This document shows positions 1 through 10,067 of a DNA stretch of 64,000 bases, piece by piece (the first letter of the stretch is position 1; each line of letters starts with the position of its first letter). The notes beneath the pieces were generated by a model. The model searched no databases, was not told the DNA's origin, and saw only the letters and a list, made by a program, of their open reading frames with translations. Source of the stretch: Epithemia pelagica (lineage: Eukaryota > Bacillariophyta > Bacillariophyceae > Surirellales > Surirellaceae); the NCBI GenBank assembly GCA_946965045.2, contig OX337237.1:2046001-2110000 (forward strand), in the 5' to 3' direction. Both the position numbers and the translations under genes were made by a program.

Positions 1-1
1 T

Positions 2-340
2 CAAAAGTTTTGGGACATGCTGAACATTGCGGTGAAGGAAATGGGTTTTGTAGATTTGACAACCAAATTTCACTTGCCAGTGTGGCTTCTCTACGCGGTC
101 GCATACGTGGCCAATGTCGTTGGCGCCCTGACTGGCAAGAAATTCAAACTCAACCCCTTCAATGTTCGAATGCTGACCATTCATCGGTACTTTAGTGTTG
201 AAAGAGCTCAACGTGACCTTGGCTACGAGCCTGTAGTGCCCTTCAAAGAGGCCTGGCCCTCAACGGTGCAATGGTTCAAGAAGAATTGGTTGCCCAAGTT
301 CTTGGAACAACAAACGTCTGGTAAGAAGAAAGTCCAGTAA
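2..340 (+). CDS. 3' end of a 3-beta-HSD / sterol-4-alpha-carboxylate dehydrogenase-like gene (partial)
   Basis: The frame is open from base 2 to a TAA at 338-340 and encodes about 112 C-terminal residues; the Rossmann nucleotide-binding half lies outside the window. The tail shows HRYFSVERAQRDLGYEP followed by a Trp-containing helix (WPSTVQWFKKNW), the typical end of short-chain 3-beta-hydroxysteroid dehydrogenases such as NSDHL/ERG26. Those enzymes oxidise and decarboxylate C4-carboxylated sterol intermediates at the ER. A hydrophobic stretch (PVWLLYAVAYVANVVGAL) fits the family's membrane-associating segment. The product ends in a basic KKKVQ tail. It converges on the minus-strand gene ending at 480, with 139 nt between. 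Family assignment is likely; the exact substrate cannot be judged from this fragment. Confidence 0.75.
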   Translation, partial: QKFWDMLNIAVKEMGFVDLTTKFHLPVWLLYAVAYVANVVGALTGKKFKLNPFNVRMLTIHRYFSVERAQRDLGYEPVVPFKEAWPSTVQWFKKNWLPKFLEQQTSGKKKVQ

Positions 341-479
341 GATTGTAGATGGTACGCGTAACTCTGGTGTAAGTGTTCAATTCAATGGTCTCCTTCCATA
401 ATCTAGGAATGTCCCCACACACAAAGATGATCATAGAAAGCCCGATTCCAATACGCTGTCAGGGTTTTCGAGACTTTTA

Positions 480-2222
480 TCAATTTGTGTTGTTCCATAT
501 TCCTAATGCGGTACGGTCGTCAAGAACGATTGGACGAAGATCCTGGTCAATCAATTGAGAACTGCTGCTGTGCTTTTTGACCTGATCTTGCCAATACGGT
601 CCATCCGGAAACCATTGCCACACCCACGAAGAAAACGGAGGTACTGTACCATACAATTGGTACCATCTCAGCACTTGTCCTGGCAATAAGAAGTAGTCCT
701 GTTTACGCATGGTTTCATTGTGTAGTACCGTTGGACCTCGGCTCCCGTACCGATAAAAATCCCAATGTTCATGCTCCAATGAGAATCCAGGTGCGGGATA
801 GGCAGGTACCATTGTCAAATCCTCCTTGCTGACTTTCGAGCCGCCTTTAGATAAAGTGGCAGAATGCGATGGATTCAGCCAGGCAGATAAATTTGCAATG
901 GGCGTGACATGACATGGATTCAAGAGCAATGGGTGACTGCCCAACCAATGCTCGGATGCAAAGCGTTTGCGACCCATCATATGTGGCATTTGCGGGAAGA
1001 AAAATGTCTGCAGAGTTCCTTGGGTGTCACGAAACTGTTTGAAACGATTGACCACGTTACGGTCCATGATCCGCTCAAAGCCCAAGGGTGGCAGCAAATT
1101 CACAATGTATCGACAGGATGCCACCCACATGTTTCCTGGATAGTGACAACTTGGCAATGGTTGCATCAGCAAGGAGCAGGTATCACAGGCCTTGCCAACA
1201 TTCATCATCTCTCTTTCACTCTTCACTTGTGGGGGTGGTGGATTGGAAGCTGACATGGCTTGTAAACAATGTCGACTTGTAGCTGCCTTGGTCAGCAACT
1301 GTCGCCATCGATCTTGCGTGGCAAATTTGTCTGGTTTACTGCTGCTGTTTGGTGACAATTCAGCCTTGCTGTTGTCCTCAGTGTTTTGCGCATAGTGAAA
1401 GCTGCCCTTGCTGTGAAGGTAGATTGCTTGTGCACTTGGATGAGCGTGACAGAATTCGTACACGTCTTGCAAGGTAAGATCTTCGTTGCCTTGGTCAAAA
1501 TGCTGCCCAAAATGAATTTGAATCTTGTGTCTTTCGCCCCGTTGGGTGACTTGTCGTTGCATCCATTCCCGTTTCAAGATCTTGTCCGTACCAATGGTAT
1601 TGTAGTATAGATGAAGGGTATGATTCGTGCCGAATTTGGTGTCGTGGTCGTCTCCTCCCAAGGCAGCATAGGACGTTCGAACTTGATCCAGTTGTTCAGA
1701 TATAATCGACAGAGCGTGGCGTTGTCCTGCCGTTTCATTGGGAATAAAAATATTGTAAAAAATCATCCATGGAGGAGACTGTGTTCGTAATGGGTCACCC
1801 TTGCCCTTGTCCCACCACGACCAATCCCGAGGTTGACGAGGAATGCTAGTCGACTTCCAATGAAGAAAGGGCCAAGATGACGAGAGGCTCATTTGAGTGA
1901 GAAACAAGAGTTTGGTGGTCGCCAAGGTGATCAAGACCATGCAGGCCAGCAGTGAACGGCTCCGAAGAAATGGTAGAGACTGCAGCCTCCTGAGGTATAC
2001 CGGGGAACAACACATGCTCGTCGAATCGCGATTCATCATCCACACTGTCTTGTTCATGCCGCGAAGTCGAGCACTTGGCAAGGGTGTTTTGCGAGTACGA
2101 GCGGAGTCCAACAAATCAACACAAGAGTTCTGTTGAATGCCGTGGTTGCCTTCGGCATTTTCCACGTCTGTGATTCCAACAACACCATTGCTACTTTCGC
2201 TTCGACGAGATGGTCGCTTCAT
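480..2222 (-). CDS. Type II membrane protein, putative glycosyltransferase-like diatom family
   Basis: A 580-residue single-exon gene. The frame extends to 2276, but only with a TTG; the first ATG is at 2222. Numbered from that ATG, a basic Ser-rich cytoplasmic segment (about 1-80) precedes one membrane span near 87-109 (LLACMVLITLATTKLLFL), then a lumenal region. The lumenal part contains YLHSKGSFH (about 268-276), HYPGNMW (about 360-366) and SEHWLGSHP (about 423-431). I associate this motif set with diatom and oomycete hypothetical proteins that resemble Golgi glycosyltransferases. That recall is not a search result, and no DxD-type metal site is clearly placed. Several NxS/T sites (for example NET, NHT, NLS) fit lumenal exposure. 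It is divergent from the gene starting at 2383, with only 160 nt between, so the two may share a bidirectional promoter. Confidence 0.65.
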   Translation of the reverse strand: MKRPSRRSESSNGVVGITDVENAEGNHGIQQNSCVDLLDSARTRKTPLPSARLRGMNKTVWMMNRDSTSMCCSPVYLRRLQSLPFLRSRSLLACMVLITLATTKLLFLTQMSLSSSWPFLHWKSTSIPRQPRDWSWWDKGKGDPLRTQSPPWMIFYNIFIPNETAGQRHALSIISEQLDQVRTSYAALGGDDHDTKFGTNHTLHLYYNTIGTDKILKREWMQRQVTQRGERHKIQIHFGQHFDQGNEDLTLQDVYEFCHAHPSAQAIYLHSKGSFHYAQNTEDNSKAELSPNSSSKPDKFATQDRWRQLLTKAATSRHCLQAMSASNPPPPQVKSEREMMNVGKACDTCSLLMQPLPSCHYPGNMWVASCRYIVNLLPPLGFERIMDRNVVNRFKQFRDTQGTLQTFFFPQMPHMMGRKRFASEHWLGSHPLLLNPCHVTPIANLSAWLNPSHSATLSKGGSKVSKEDLTMVPAYPAPGFSLEHEHWDFYRYGSRGPTVLHNETMRKQDYFLLPGQVLRWYQLYGTVPPFSSWVWQWFPDGPYWQDQVKKHSSSSQLIDQDLRPIVLDDRTALGIWNNTN

Positions 2223-2382
2223 GATTGTGATGGACTGAGAATGTGAGATCTTTCCGATCCCGTCACTCCCTATCAAAAAACGTCATTAATCCATCACATT
2301 CTAATTTGAATTCTTCCTGTTTAACAGACTCAACACGCTGAGTAGTCTCGGAACGTCATCCATCGATTCGCATCTCTCGCAG

Positions 2383-4299
2383 ATGGAAAAGATCGTCTCA
2401 TTCGGAGACGAAATCCAAGAAGCACTATGCATGGTAGAACAGACTAACATGACTGAACCAATTCAGCAAGCATGGCTCAATGTCATCCAAGAATCCCTCC
2501 AAGTTCTTCATGCTGCTTCACAACCAGCAGCCAGAGGACGAGGAGGAGACTCGCACTATCGATCCAATTCTCAACGGAAGCCACGCCACAAGGAGGAGGA
2601 GGAACGAGAAGATCTGCAACACTCCTGGGATCAAAGTTTGCGAAACTTGGCGACATTGGAGACATTTCTGTTGGAGCGACACTCGCATCCTGCATCGCAT
2701 CAAGAGGAAGAAGAACCTATACTACAAGTTGGACTGCTCACATTGGACACAGCGCCCAACGAACTGCCTCCAGTGGGTCCGACGAAACAACCAGAACAGG
2801 ACGATCAGGCGGCTGGAGATGAAGTGTTGCTGCAACCATCTCAGTTGGTCACGGCGACAAGTGCGGTTGCCATGGTTGGTAATCCTGCCAGGAAAGAAAG
2901 CTACACGGCTCGTCGATTGCTCATTCGCATTTACACCGGCCTGGCAGACCTCTATGTCGGATACGGACGATACTTGGATCACGAAAGTCACAAGCTGAAT
3001 TCTGACAACAATGATTCGAGGATCGATCGACAAAAATCAAAAATTGAAACGTGGACGCAAGTAGCGTCCTTGGCCACTCTGGCCTTTGAAAAGGGACAGG
3101 CAGGACTCCTTTTGGCCGATTCTGCCGTCTCCTTGTGGTTTCAGGAACAAGAACAACTCTTAATGGAACAGCAACAAGCAATTCATGAACATTTCCAACA
3201 ACAGAACGATCAAGGAGAAGGGCTTCCGTCGACGTCGAATATGGACCCAACAGACCTCCTTCAACTCAAGCAACAAGTTGGTGGATCGCAACGCAGCATT
3301 CAGCTTTCGGCCTTGACGCAGGACGCGGAAATTGTCGCCGTTGCCATTCATCAGTTGGTCTCCTACAAGGAGCGACTAGAACATGACATATCGAGGGAAC
3401 GCAGTCGATTGCAGAATCGATTGCGTCCCCAATGGAAGACACGAGATCAAGTGAAGCAACGGTTGGGTACCAATTATTGGTACAATAACCCCGCACCCAA
3501 ACACGATCATTCTGCCTTGAGAGAAGAGGACGAAGCTGCGCTGAGACAGCTGGATGATATTTTAAATCAGATGCAACTCTTACAGATTGATGCCCTTTCG
3601 CAATCGGCGTACAACTTACAGCAACGGTTGGAAGGAGTGGACGACAATCTACAACAACCGACAGGCATGGCCATGTCACAGTTGCTACAGGAACACGAAC
3701 AGCAACAATTGCAACGACACAATGGTCTCCGTCCAGGAACAACATCAAGAACTCGCGTATCTCGAGAGGATTTTCCTGATCCAAACATTTTGAATAATGG
3801 GTGGGCATTCACAGGAAGTGAGGAAAATCTCGAAGTTGAGTATTATGAGTTTGAGTTGACGTCTGAAGCATTAGGTGGCACCGTCAGCCTTTTGGAGAAC
3901 AATGGCCGTGCCACTGTTGTCCAACTAGATTGGTTTTATACCAAGGCCACCGTCAAAACAACCTTGTACGTTCCCTCACGACAAGGACATGCAGGAAGGG
4001 TTGTTCCCTTGATAGTGGATGGTACACGAGTTACACCATCTTTGTATCGTTCGATTATTGAAAACCCCTGTACGAAAACGAGTAAGAACGGCGCCGTGGA
4101 AGTGGTTGCTTCGGCCTCGTCTCGAAGAACCAGAGGACCCGACCGTCATCGCGGCGGGAACTCGAATCACCGCGAACGAGGGAGAGGAGCAAGAGGTCGC
4201 AACCGTACAAGACAAAGAGGTGGCCGAGGCCGAGACCAGCGGACGCGGGAGTCTGGTGGAAACTCTACTTCTCATAATGGTTACACACAAAACTTATGA
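2383..4299 (+). CDS. Gln-rich unknown protein with C-terminal Arg/Gly-rich tail
   Basis: A 638-residue single-exon gene starting at the first ATG (2383). I do not recognise a catalytic family. Residues 1-60 are helical. Next comes a charged, low-complexity stretch rich in Glu and Gln, then a long helical region (about 160-470) with many Gln runs. A compact beta-rich segment (about 470-565) includes EVEYYEFELTSEALGGTVSL and QLDWFYTKATVKTTLYV. The final 55 residues are an RG/RGG-type basic tail (RGRGARGRNRTRQRGGRGR), typical of RNA-binding or condensate-forming proteins. That points to an RNA-related role but does not prove it. It runs divergently from the membrane protein at 480-2222 and toward the actin cluster. 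Confidence 0.7.
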   Translation: MEKIVSFGDEIQEALCMVEQTNMTEPIQQAWLNVIQESLQVLHAASQPAARGRGGDSHYRSNSQRKPRHKEEEEREDLQHSWDQSLRNLATLETFLLERHSHPASHQEEEEPILQVGLLTLDTAPNELPPVGPTKQPEQDDQAAGDEVLLQPSQLVTATSAVAMVGNPARKESYTARRLLIRIYTGLADLYVGYGRYLDHESHKLNSDNNDSRIDRQKSKIETWTQVASLATLAFEKGQAGLLLADSAVSLWFQEQEQLLMEQQQAIHEHFQQQNDQGEGLPSTSNMDPTDLLQLKQQVGGSQRSIQLSALTQDAEIVAVAIHQLVSYKERLEHDISRERSRLQNRLRPQWKTRDQVKQRLGTNYWYNNPAPKHDHSALREEDEAALRQLDDILNQMQLLQIDALSQSAYNLQQRLEGVDDNLQQPTGMAMSQLLQEHEQQQLQRHNGLRPGTTSRTRVSREDFPDPNILNNGWAFTGSEENLEVEYYEFELTSEALGGTVSLLENNGRATVVQLDWFYTKATVKTTLYVPSRQGHAGRVVPLIVDGTRVTPSLYRSIIENPCTKTSKNGAVEVVASASSRRTRGPDRHRGGNSNHRERGRGARGRNRTRQRGGRGRDQRTRESGGNSTSHNGYTQNL

Positions 4300-4978
4300 G
4301 CACACCACATTCAGAGTGATGGATGGGCGATACCCCCCCCCTGACCCCCCCCCCTGACCAGCCTGTTTCGACGTTATTGAGCCCTTGCAACAATAGTTTA
4401 ATTGGCCACTGATGTACTTGGTTGCCGCACCAAGTTGTTCCATTCTCTGTTGTGGTTGTCCCATGATACTAGCAAGATCACGATCGATTGTGCGAAATAG
4501 GTGCAAGACAAAGGACCTTGAGAAATCGCCTTGTTTGATTTGTTAATAAACACGATATCCAACTCTCCTCGTCCTTTCCACCCCGGCATAAGTATTATTT
4601 CGATGATAGGCAAGTTGTGAGAAGCCCAATAACTGCGGCGGATCTTCTTTTGTTGTTGGAGTTTGCTTCTTAGGAGTAGGGGTAGGTGCTAAAGTACTGC
4701 TAGCTAGCTAGAGGAGCGTAGGTACGAGTAGACTTTCGAGAAGGGTACCTATGCAAAAAATGGTCTGTCCGGGAACGGGTGGGTGCAAAAGGGGAGCAAC
4801 ACGGAATGACCAAAATGACCACATCCAAACGGTACAAAACCTCCGTAGAAATTCCGTACAACTCATAATAACCCGGAGAGTCATTCAAGTCATCGCTATC
4901 TTCGGCGCATTGTCTATTGTCTTCACATTTTGTGCTCTGCCGCATCTTCCACAAACTCTATCTCTCAACTCTATCATC
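4300..4978. other. Gene-free stretch upstream of actin copy 1
   Basis: No convincing gene. Two poly-C runs separated by TGA lie near 4330-4358, just after the stop of the preceding gene. The rest holds the actin promoter and 5' leader. A frame open from an ATG at 4751 runs into actin; translated it would add a 76-residue unrelated N-terminal piece and is best read as leader. Confidence 0.6.
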
Positions 4979-6112
4979 ATGGCTGACGACGAAGATATTG
5001 CCGCCCTTGTCATTGACAATGGTTCTGGTATGTGCAAAGCCGGTTTTGCTGGAGATGACGCCCCTCGATCTGTCTTTCCCTCGTTGATTGGTCGTGCCCG
5101 TCAGCCAGGTATCATGGTCGGTATGGAACAACGTGACGCCTACGTCGGTGACGAAGCCCAAGCGAAGCGTGGTGTTTTGACACTCAAGTACCCCATTGAG
5201 CACGGTATTGTTACTAACTGGGACGATATGGAGAAGATTTGGCATCATACCTTCTACAACGAGTTGCGTGTCGCCCCCGAAGCCCACCCTGTCCTTTTGA
5301 CAGAGGCCCCTCAGAACCCCAAGGCCAATCGCGAGCGTATGACGCAAATTATGTTTGAGACATTCAACGTACCAGCCATGTATGTGAATATCCAAGCCGT
5401 TCTTTCTTTGTATGCTTCTGGTCGTACAACTGGATGTGTGCTCGATTCTGGTGACGGTGTTTCGCACACAGTGCCGATTTATGAAGGTTACGCTCTTCCC
5501 CATGCTGTGATCCGTTTGGATCTTGCTGGACGTGATTTGACAGACTATTTGGTCAAGATTTTGACGGAGCGTGGTTATTCTTTGACGACCACCGCCGAAC
5601 GTGAGATTGTTCGTGATATCAAGGAGTCGTTGTGCTTTGTGGCGGTTGACTTTGAAGAGGAGATGAAGAAGGCCGCCGAGTCGTCTGCTCTTGAGAAGTC
5701 TTTCGAGCTTCCTGATGGTAACATTATTGTGATTGGTAACGAACGTTTCCGATGTCCCGAAGTGTTGTTCCAACCCAACTTGACGGGTCTTGAAATGGAC
5801 GGAGTGGCGGACTCTACCTTCCAAACCATTATGAAGTGTGATGTCGATATCCGAAAGGACTTGTATGCCAACATTGTTCTTTCTGGAGGAACTACAATGT
5901 TCCCAGGTATTTCGGAGCGTATGTCTAAGGAGATTACTGCTCTTGCCCCCGCCTCGATCAAGGTGAAGATTGTAGCACCTCCTGAGCGCAAGTACTCTGT
6001 ATGGATTGGAGGATCTATTTTGGCATCTTTGTCTACTTTCCAGTCCATGTGGATCTCCAAGGAGGAATATGACGAATCTGGTCCATCAATTGTACACCGC
6101 AAGTGCTTCTAA
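4979..6112 (+). CDS. Actin, copy 1 of 4
   Basis: Actin, 377 residues, no intron: the ATP-binding subunit of microfilaments. The start is the ATG at 4979 giving [19 protein letters not shown], the canonical acidic N-terminus. An in-frame ATG at 4751 is rejected because the extension resembles nothing and is absent from the other copies. Phosphate loop 1 ([15 protein letters not shown]), phosphate loop 2 ([17 protein letters not shown]), the His of KYPIEHG that is methylated in actins, and the C-terminal HRKCF are all present, and length is normal. The coding sequence differs from copy 3 at two bases and from copy 2 at about four (stop codon included) by my eye count, while both flanks are unalignable. 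An AATAAA lies at 6162, 49 nt after the stop. Confidence 0.98.
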   Translation: MADDEDIAALVIDNGSGMCKAGFAGDDAPRSVFPSLIGRARQPGIMVGMEQRDAYVGDEAQAKRGVLTLKYPIEHGIVTNWDDMEKIWHHTFYNELRVAPEAHPVLLTEAPQNPKANRERMTQIMFETFNVPAMYVNIQAVLSLYASGRTTGCVLDSGDGVSHTVPIYEGYALPHAVIRLDLAGRDLTDYLVKILTERGYSLTTTAEREIVRDIKESLCFVAVDFEEEMKKAAESSALEKSFELPDGNIIVIGNERFRCPEVLFQPNLTGLEMDGVADSTFQTIMKCDVDIRKDLYANIVLSGGTTMFPGISERMSKEITALAPASIKVKIVAPPERKYSVWIGGSILASLSTFQSMWISKEEYDESGPSIVHRKCF

Positions 6113-7530
6113 GGAATTTCTCTCGTGGTTATTCAGGACATTTCCTGGTTGTTTGTACGTCAATAAAATACTTAGTTCTTTATCCTTGTGGTCATAACCA
6201 TGTCGGTGTGGCGCGGCAAGGTGTTAGATGGAAACATGGAATCCTTTGAAATGGGGTCTGCTTTATTAGCATGGGAAAATTCCTATCTGGTTTTGTCGAA
6301 TACGTGGTGCGCATTAGGCATGGTGTCCTTCGGCGTTATACACGGAAAATTTGATGTTCTCTTGTCCTGTTAATTGAATGTCAAATCGAAATGCGGCGAG
6401 TGAATTGGTTGCTGGAAGTACAGCAGCAACCATACTTTTGAGGAGGAAGCCTGGATCTAAAAATGGATCGACGTCTTTTTTTTTCAATTGCAACATTACG
6501 TCCACTTCTTCTCGAATATCATGCCGTTTTGTTCGTCAAATGAACCCGATTGTGCTAACATTTGGGAGTTGAAGTCTCTCACCATAATGAGTAAGATGTC
6601 TGATTGCAGGTAGAAAGCTAGCACTCGGTAGTCGAAAGATTTTCTGGGCAAAGCAACAGTCGAATTTGAGTCCGATCAAGTGAAGGAATGTCTGACAATG
6701 AAGTCTTGGTACTTCTCTGCGATTGTTCACAGTCGTATGATGAATGTTCGAGCATTTCGCTAGCTACTCGTTGGGTCGCTTCACTGACATGCCCAACACT
6801 CATTGATCTACCTGCCACTCCGATGTTTGTCTAGCGGCAATTATGACTAATGAACGAAATAGACCTAACCAAACAATAATGAATCTGAGCCTGATTATAA
6901 GAAACAGTGAAATACGTCGAACTCGATTTGTCCCCATACCTGTAAGTGCATCCTGACACAAAAGATTTCCAGCTGACTGCCTCCGAGGATACAAACACAG
7001 CGACTATGACAATGTGCAAGCCTTGAAACGATTGGTCATCACGGGTTTAGCACCTCCAAGGACAGCAAAAGAGAACCAGGTGCTTTTGCTCTCATTCTGC
7101 CTCCTCTCGTCCCGAGTTTTCTGTTCTTGCTTCCGAATCCCTGATAAACATCTCTTTCGCACAAAAACTAAAACCGCTCGAAAGTAGTAAAAAAGACAAC
7201 AAATAAAAACCCAATGGAAAAATCATTATGGATGCTAGTCTACCTTGAGATAATAAAAACCTTTCAGTCGTTGCAAGAAAAAGAAGGAAAAATCAGAAAG
7301 GACAAAAAAATACCCATCGGACATCGAGAAACGGTTAACCAAGACCAACTCAAGACAGCCAAACAAGACTTTGCAAGAGTTGGGAGTGGGGACACCTTCT
7401 GCCCCCTCAGGGCGCAAGGACAGATCGGGAAAAACCAAGTCGGGGGTCATTCGAATTCGAAAAGTCATTGTCCAATCTCCAAGGTGGGTTGGCAAATTCA
7501 TAAACTACAAGATCGAACAAATCTGAAATC
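6113..7530. other. Intergenic region between actin copies 1 and 2
   Basis: About 1.4 kb. I see no gene. The first 70 nt are the 3' UTR of copy 1 (AATAAA, then ATACTTAGTT at 6168-6177). The final 300 nt are A-rich and are presumably promoter and leader of copy 2. Short frames here have no recognisable content. Confidence 0.55.
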
Positions 7531-8664
7531 ATGGCTGACGACGAAGATATTGCCGCCCTTGTCATTGACAATGGTTCTGGTATGTGCAAAGCCGGTTTTG
7601 CTGGAGATGACGCCCCTCGATCTGTCTTTCCCTCGTTGATTGGTCGTGCCCGTCAGCCAGGTATCATGGTCGGTATGGAACAACGTGACGCCTACGTCGG
7701 TGACGAAGCCCAAGCGAAGCGTGGTGTTTTGACACTCAAGTACCCCATTGAGCACGGTATTGTTACTAACTGGGACGATATGGAGAAGATTTGGCATCAT
7801 ACCTTCTACAACGAGTTGCGTGTCGCCCCCGAAGCCCACCCTGTCCTTTTGACAGAGGCCCCTCAGAACCCCAAGGCCAATCGCGAGCGTATGACGCAAA
7901 TTATGTTTGAGACATTCAACGTACCAGCCATGTATGTGAATATCCAAGCCGTTCTTTCTTTGTATGCTTCTGGTCGTACAACTGGATGTGTGCTCGATTC
8001 TGGTGACGGTGTTTCGCACACAGTGCCGATTTATGAAGGTTACGCTCTTCCCCATGCTGTGATCCGTTTGGATCTTGCTGGACGTGATTTGACAGACTAT
8101 TTGGTCAAGATTTTGACGGAGCGTGGTTATTCTTTGACGACCACAGCTGAACGTGAGATTGTTCGTGATATCAAGGAGTCGTTGTGCTTTGTGGCGGTTG
8201 ACTTTGAAGAGGAGATGAAGAAGGCCGCCGAGTCGTCTGCTCTTGAGAAGTCTTTCGAGCTTCCTGATGGTAACATTATTGTGATTGGTAACGAACGTTT
8301 CCGATGTCCCGAAGTGTTGTTCCAACCCAACTTGACGGGTCTTGAAATGGACGGAGTGGCGGACTCTACCTTCCAAACCATTATGAAGTGTGATGTCGAT
8401 ATCCGAAAGGACTTGTATGCCAACATTGTTCTTTCTGGAGGAACTACAATGTTCCCAGGTATTTCGGAGCGTATGTCTAAGGAGATTACTGCTCTTGCCC
8501 CCGCCTCGATCAAGGTGAAGATTGTAGCACCTCCTGAGCGCAAGTACTCTGTATGGATTGGAGGATCTATTTTGGCATCTTTGTCTACTTTCCAGTCTAT
8601 GTGGATCTCCAAGGAGGAATATGACGAATCTGGTCCATCAATTGTACACCGCAAGTGCTTCTAG
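7531..8664 (+). CDS. Actin, copy 2 of 4
   Basis: The same 377-residue actin as copy 1, intronless. It differs from copy 1 at three synonymous coding positions by eye: two in the codons for the Thr-Ala-Glu-Arg segment near 8145 and one in the Ser codon near 8598. Its stop is TAG where the other three use TAA. The upstream leader from about 7200 is A-rich and unrelated to the other copies, so regulation is probably copy-specific. The 3' side shares only a short ATACTTAGTT motif (8700-8709) with copy 1. The next gene starts 212 nt downstream on the same strand. Confidence 0.98.
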   Translation: MADDEDIAALVIDNGSGMCKAGFAGDDAPRSVFPSLIGRARQPGIMVGMEQRDAYVGDEAQAKRGVLTLKYPIEHGIVTNWDDMEKIWHHTFYNELRVAPEAHPVLLTEAPQNPKANRERMTQIMFETFNVPAMYVNIQAVLSLYASGRTTGCVLDSGDGVSHTVPIYEGYALPHAVIRLDLAGRDLTDYLVKILTERGYSLTTTAEREIVRDIKESLCFVAVDFEEEMKKAAESSALEKSFELPDGNIIVIGNERFRCPEVLFQPNLTGLEMDGVADSTFQTIMKCDVDIRKDLYANIVLSGGTTMFPGISERMSKEITALAPASIKVKIVAPPERKYSVWIGGSILASLSTFQSMWISKEEYDESGPSIVHRKCF

Positions 8665-8876
8665 TTATCCCCTTTGCCTGTCATACGTTCTAATTCAATA
8701 TACTTAGTTTCATTGCTCACTACGTAGTCTCTTTGCTGAGTTGCAGTAGAAAGTTTTTTTAGTCGCGGATGCGTCGTGGAATCTGGCTACTTTGCGTCGA
8801 AATGTATCTTTGGAGGTGAGAGTATCTTATACGGTCGACGGTGTATTCTTTTTCAAAGAGAGAAAAAGAATAACGC

Positions 8877-9986
8877 ATGGAAACCTGCAAAACGACGGAA
8901 ATGGGTGTTGGCAATCATGCGGCAGGAAGAGATAAGAACTCTCAGCAGTCTATTCGAAGCCGGACTCGGATTCTGAGAACAGACCCTGTTTCTTTTTCGC
9001 TAGCACCTATTTGGCAAGTTACAGCCGCACTGGTGCTTGCAGCATTTGTGGCTCTTTTGGGTGTTGGGTCCGAAAACATCAAAGACAACGTTTTAATTAA
9101 TTTTTTTTCGTCATTATTTCATCAGAGCAAGTTGAATAAGGAGAACTGGAACTTCCGGGAGTCCCTGGGGTCCGAATGGAATCTTCCTCGCGTCTTATCA
9201 TCATCCGAATCATTGACTTTGCTACAAAATGAGCTCGGTCGATTGACTGCGATATCACAAGGGCTGGGAGGTAGCGGGGCAGATTTCTCACCAAAGAGCT
9301 TTGGTACTCGAATTGTGAACTCTTTTGTACACAATCAAACTCTGTTGAAGCACTTAGCACAAGAGACCTTATGGCGGGAATGCTACGAAAAACCCGTTCG
9401 ATGGATTCCCCTTACAATCGCATCGCAGCAAAGTGTGGAGGACCTCTCACCCAGTCGTGGGGAGGAGCTTCCACGACCTGCACGAGCGTTGTCAAACATC
9501 TGGGAAGAATTAGCATACTCGATATGGAAAGACCAGCCTGAATTGACCAGCAAAATAATAAAGGGCTCCGCTCCTGTGCCAGCTAGTGGACTGGAATATT
9601 GGTGCAACATTTTGACACCTGAGACTCCCTTACAATGGCATGTCGACAAGGACGAAGAGTTGTACATGGAATCAAATAACGAGGTTCTGAGAACGCCTAC
9701 AATGGGAGCTGTATATTATGGGTATCCTCACATAGTCCAAGGAGGATACTTGGAGTTGCTTTCATTTGGAGCTGTTGAAAACGACGATCACTCCATGCAC
9801 AGCGTTCCGGAAGATGCTGGACGCGAAATTGAACGTATTCGTCCCGAATACAATAGACTTGTTTTCTTGAATGTGTCCATGTGGCATGCCGTCTCACCCC
9901 TATGGAGTGGGTCGCGGTTTACCCTTGCCGTGAATTTATGGCACGGACCAGCACCTCTTGCTTTTCGGGAAGACAAGAATGAATAG
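8877..9986 (+). CDS. 2-oxoglutarate/Fe(II) oxygenase-like type II membrane protein
   Basis: 369 residues, starting at the ATG at 8877. A basic cytoplasmic N-terminus precedes a single membrane span near residues 45-63 (IWQVTAALVLAAFVALLGV), indicating a type II protein of the secretory pathway. The C-terminal half shows the double-stranded beta-helix signature of prolyl-4-hydroxylase-like oxygenases: H255-x-D257 in LQWHVDKDEELY, and H337 with R347 in WHAVSPLWSGSRFTLAV. The histidines and aspartate would bind iron and the arginine 2-oxoglutarate. Such enzymes hydroxylate protein or small-molecule substrates using O2; the substrate here is unknown. The gene sits between actin copies 2 and 3, on the same strand. 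Confidence 0.75.
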   Translation: METCKTTEMGVGNHAAGRDKNSQQSIRSRTRILRTDPVSFSLAPIWQVTAALVLAAFVALLGVGSENIKDNVLINFFSSLFHQSKLNKENWNFRESLGSEWNLPRVLSSSESLTLLQNELGRLTAISQGLGGSGADFSPKSFGTRIVNSFVHNQTLLKHLAQETLWRECYEKPVRWIPLTIASQQSVEDLSPSRGEELPRPARALSNIWEELAYSIWKDQPELTSKIIKGSAPVPASGLEYWCNILTPETPLQWHVDKDEELYMESNNEVLRTPTMGAVYYGYPHIVQGGYLELLSFGAVENDDHSMHSVPEDAGREIERIRPEYNRLVFLNVSMWHAVSPLWSGSRFTLAVNLWHGPAPLAFREDKNE

Positions 9987-10067
9987 CTTCTCTCCGTTTC
10001 TTTTTCACCATCGCTACTTGACAGGAGCAGAATCCTACAAATTCAAGGTAAATAGTAAACAAGTCAT

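Noticed and set aside
4751-4978. N-terminal extension of actin copy 1 from an upstream in-frame ATG
   Set aside because: The extension is unlike any actin and absent from the other three copies; the canonical MADDEDI start follows.
4958-5824. Long open frames antisense to each actin gene (about 285-315 codons, plus a 175-codon one)
   Set aside because: They recur identically in all four copies because the actin codon bias leaves the antisense frames open. No independent content or start context.
7214-7639. 141-codon frame running into actin copy 2
   Set aside because: Low-complexity Lys/Gln-rich translation of the leader in another register; no conserved content.
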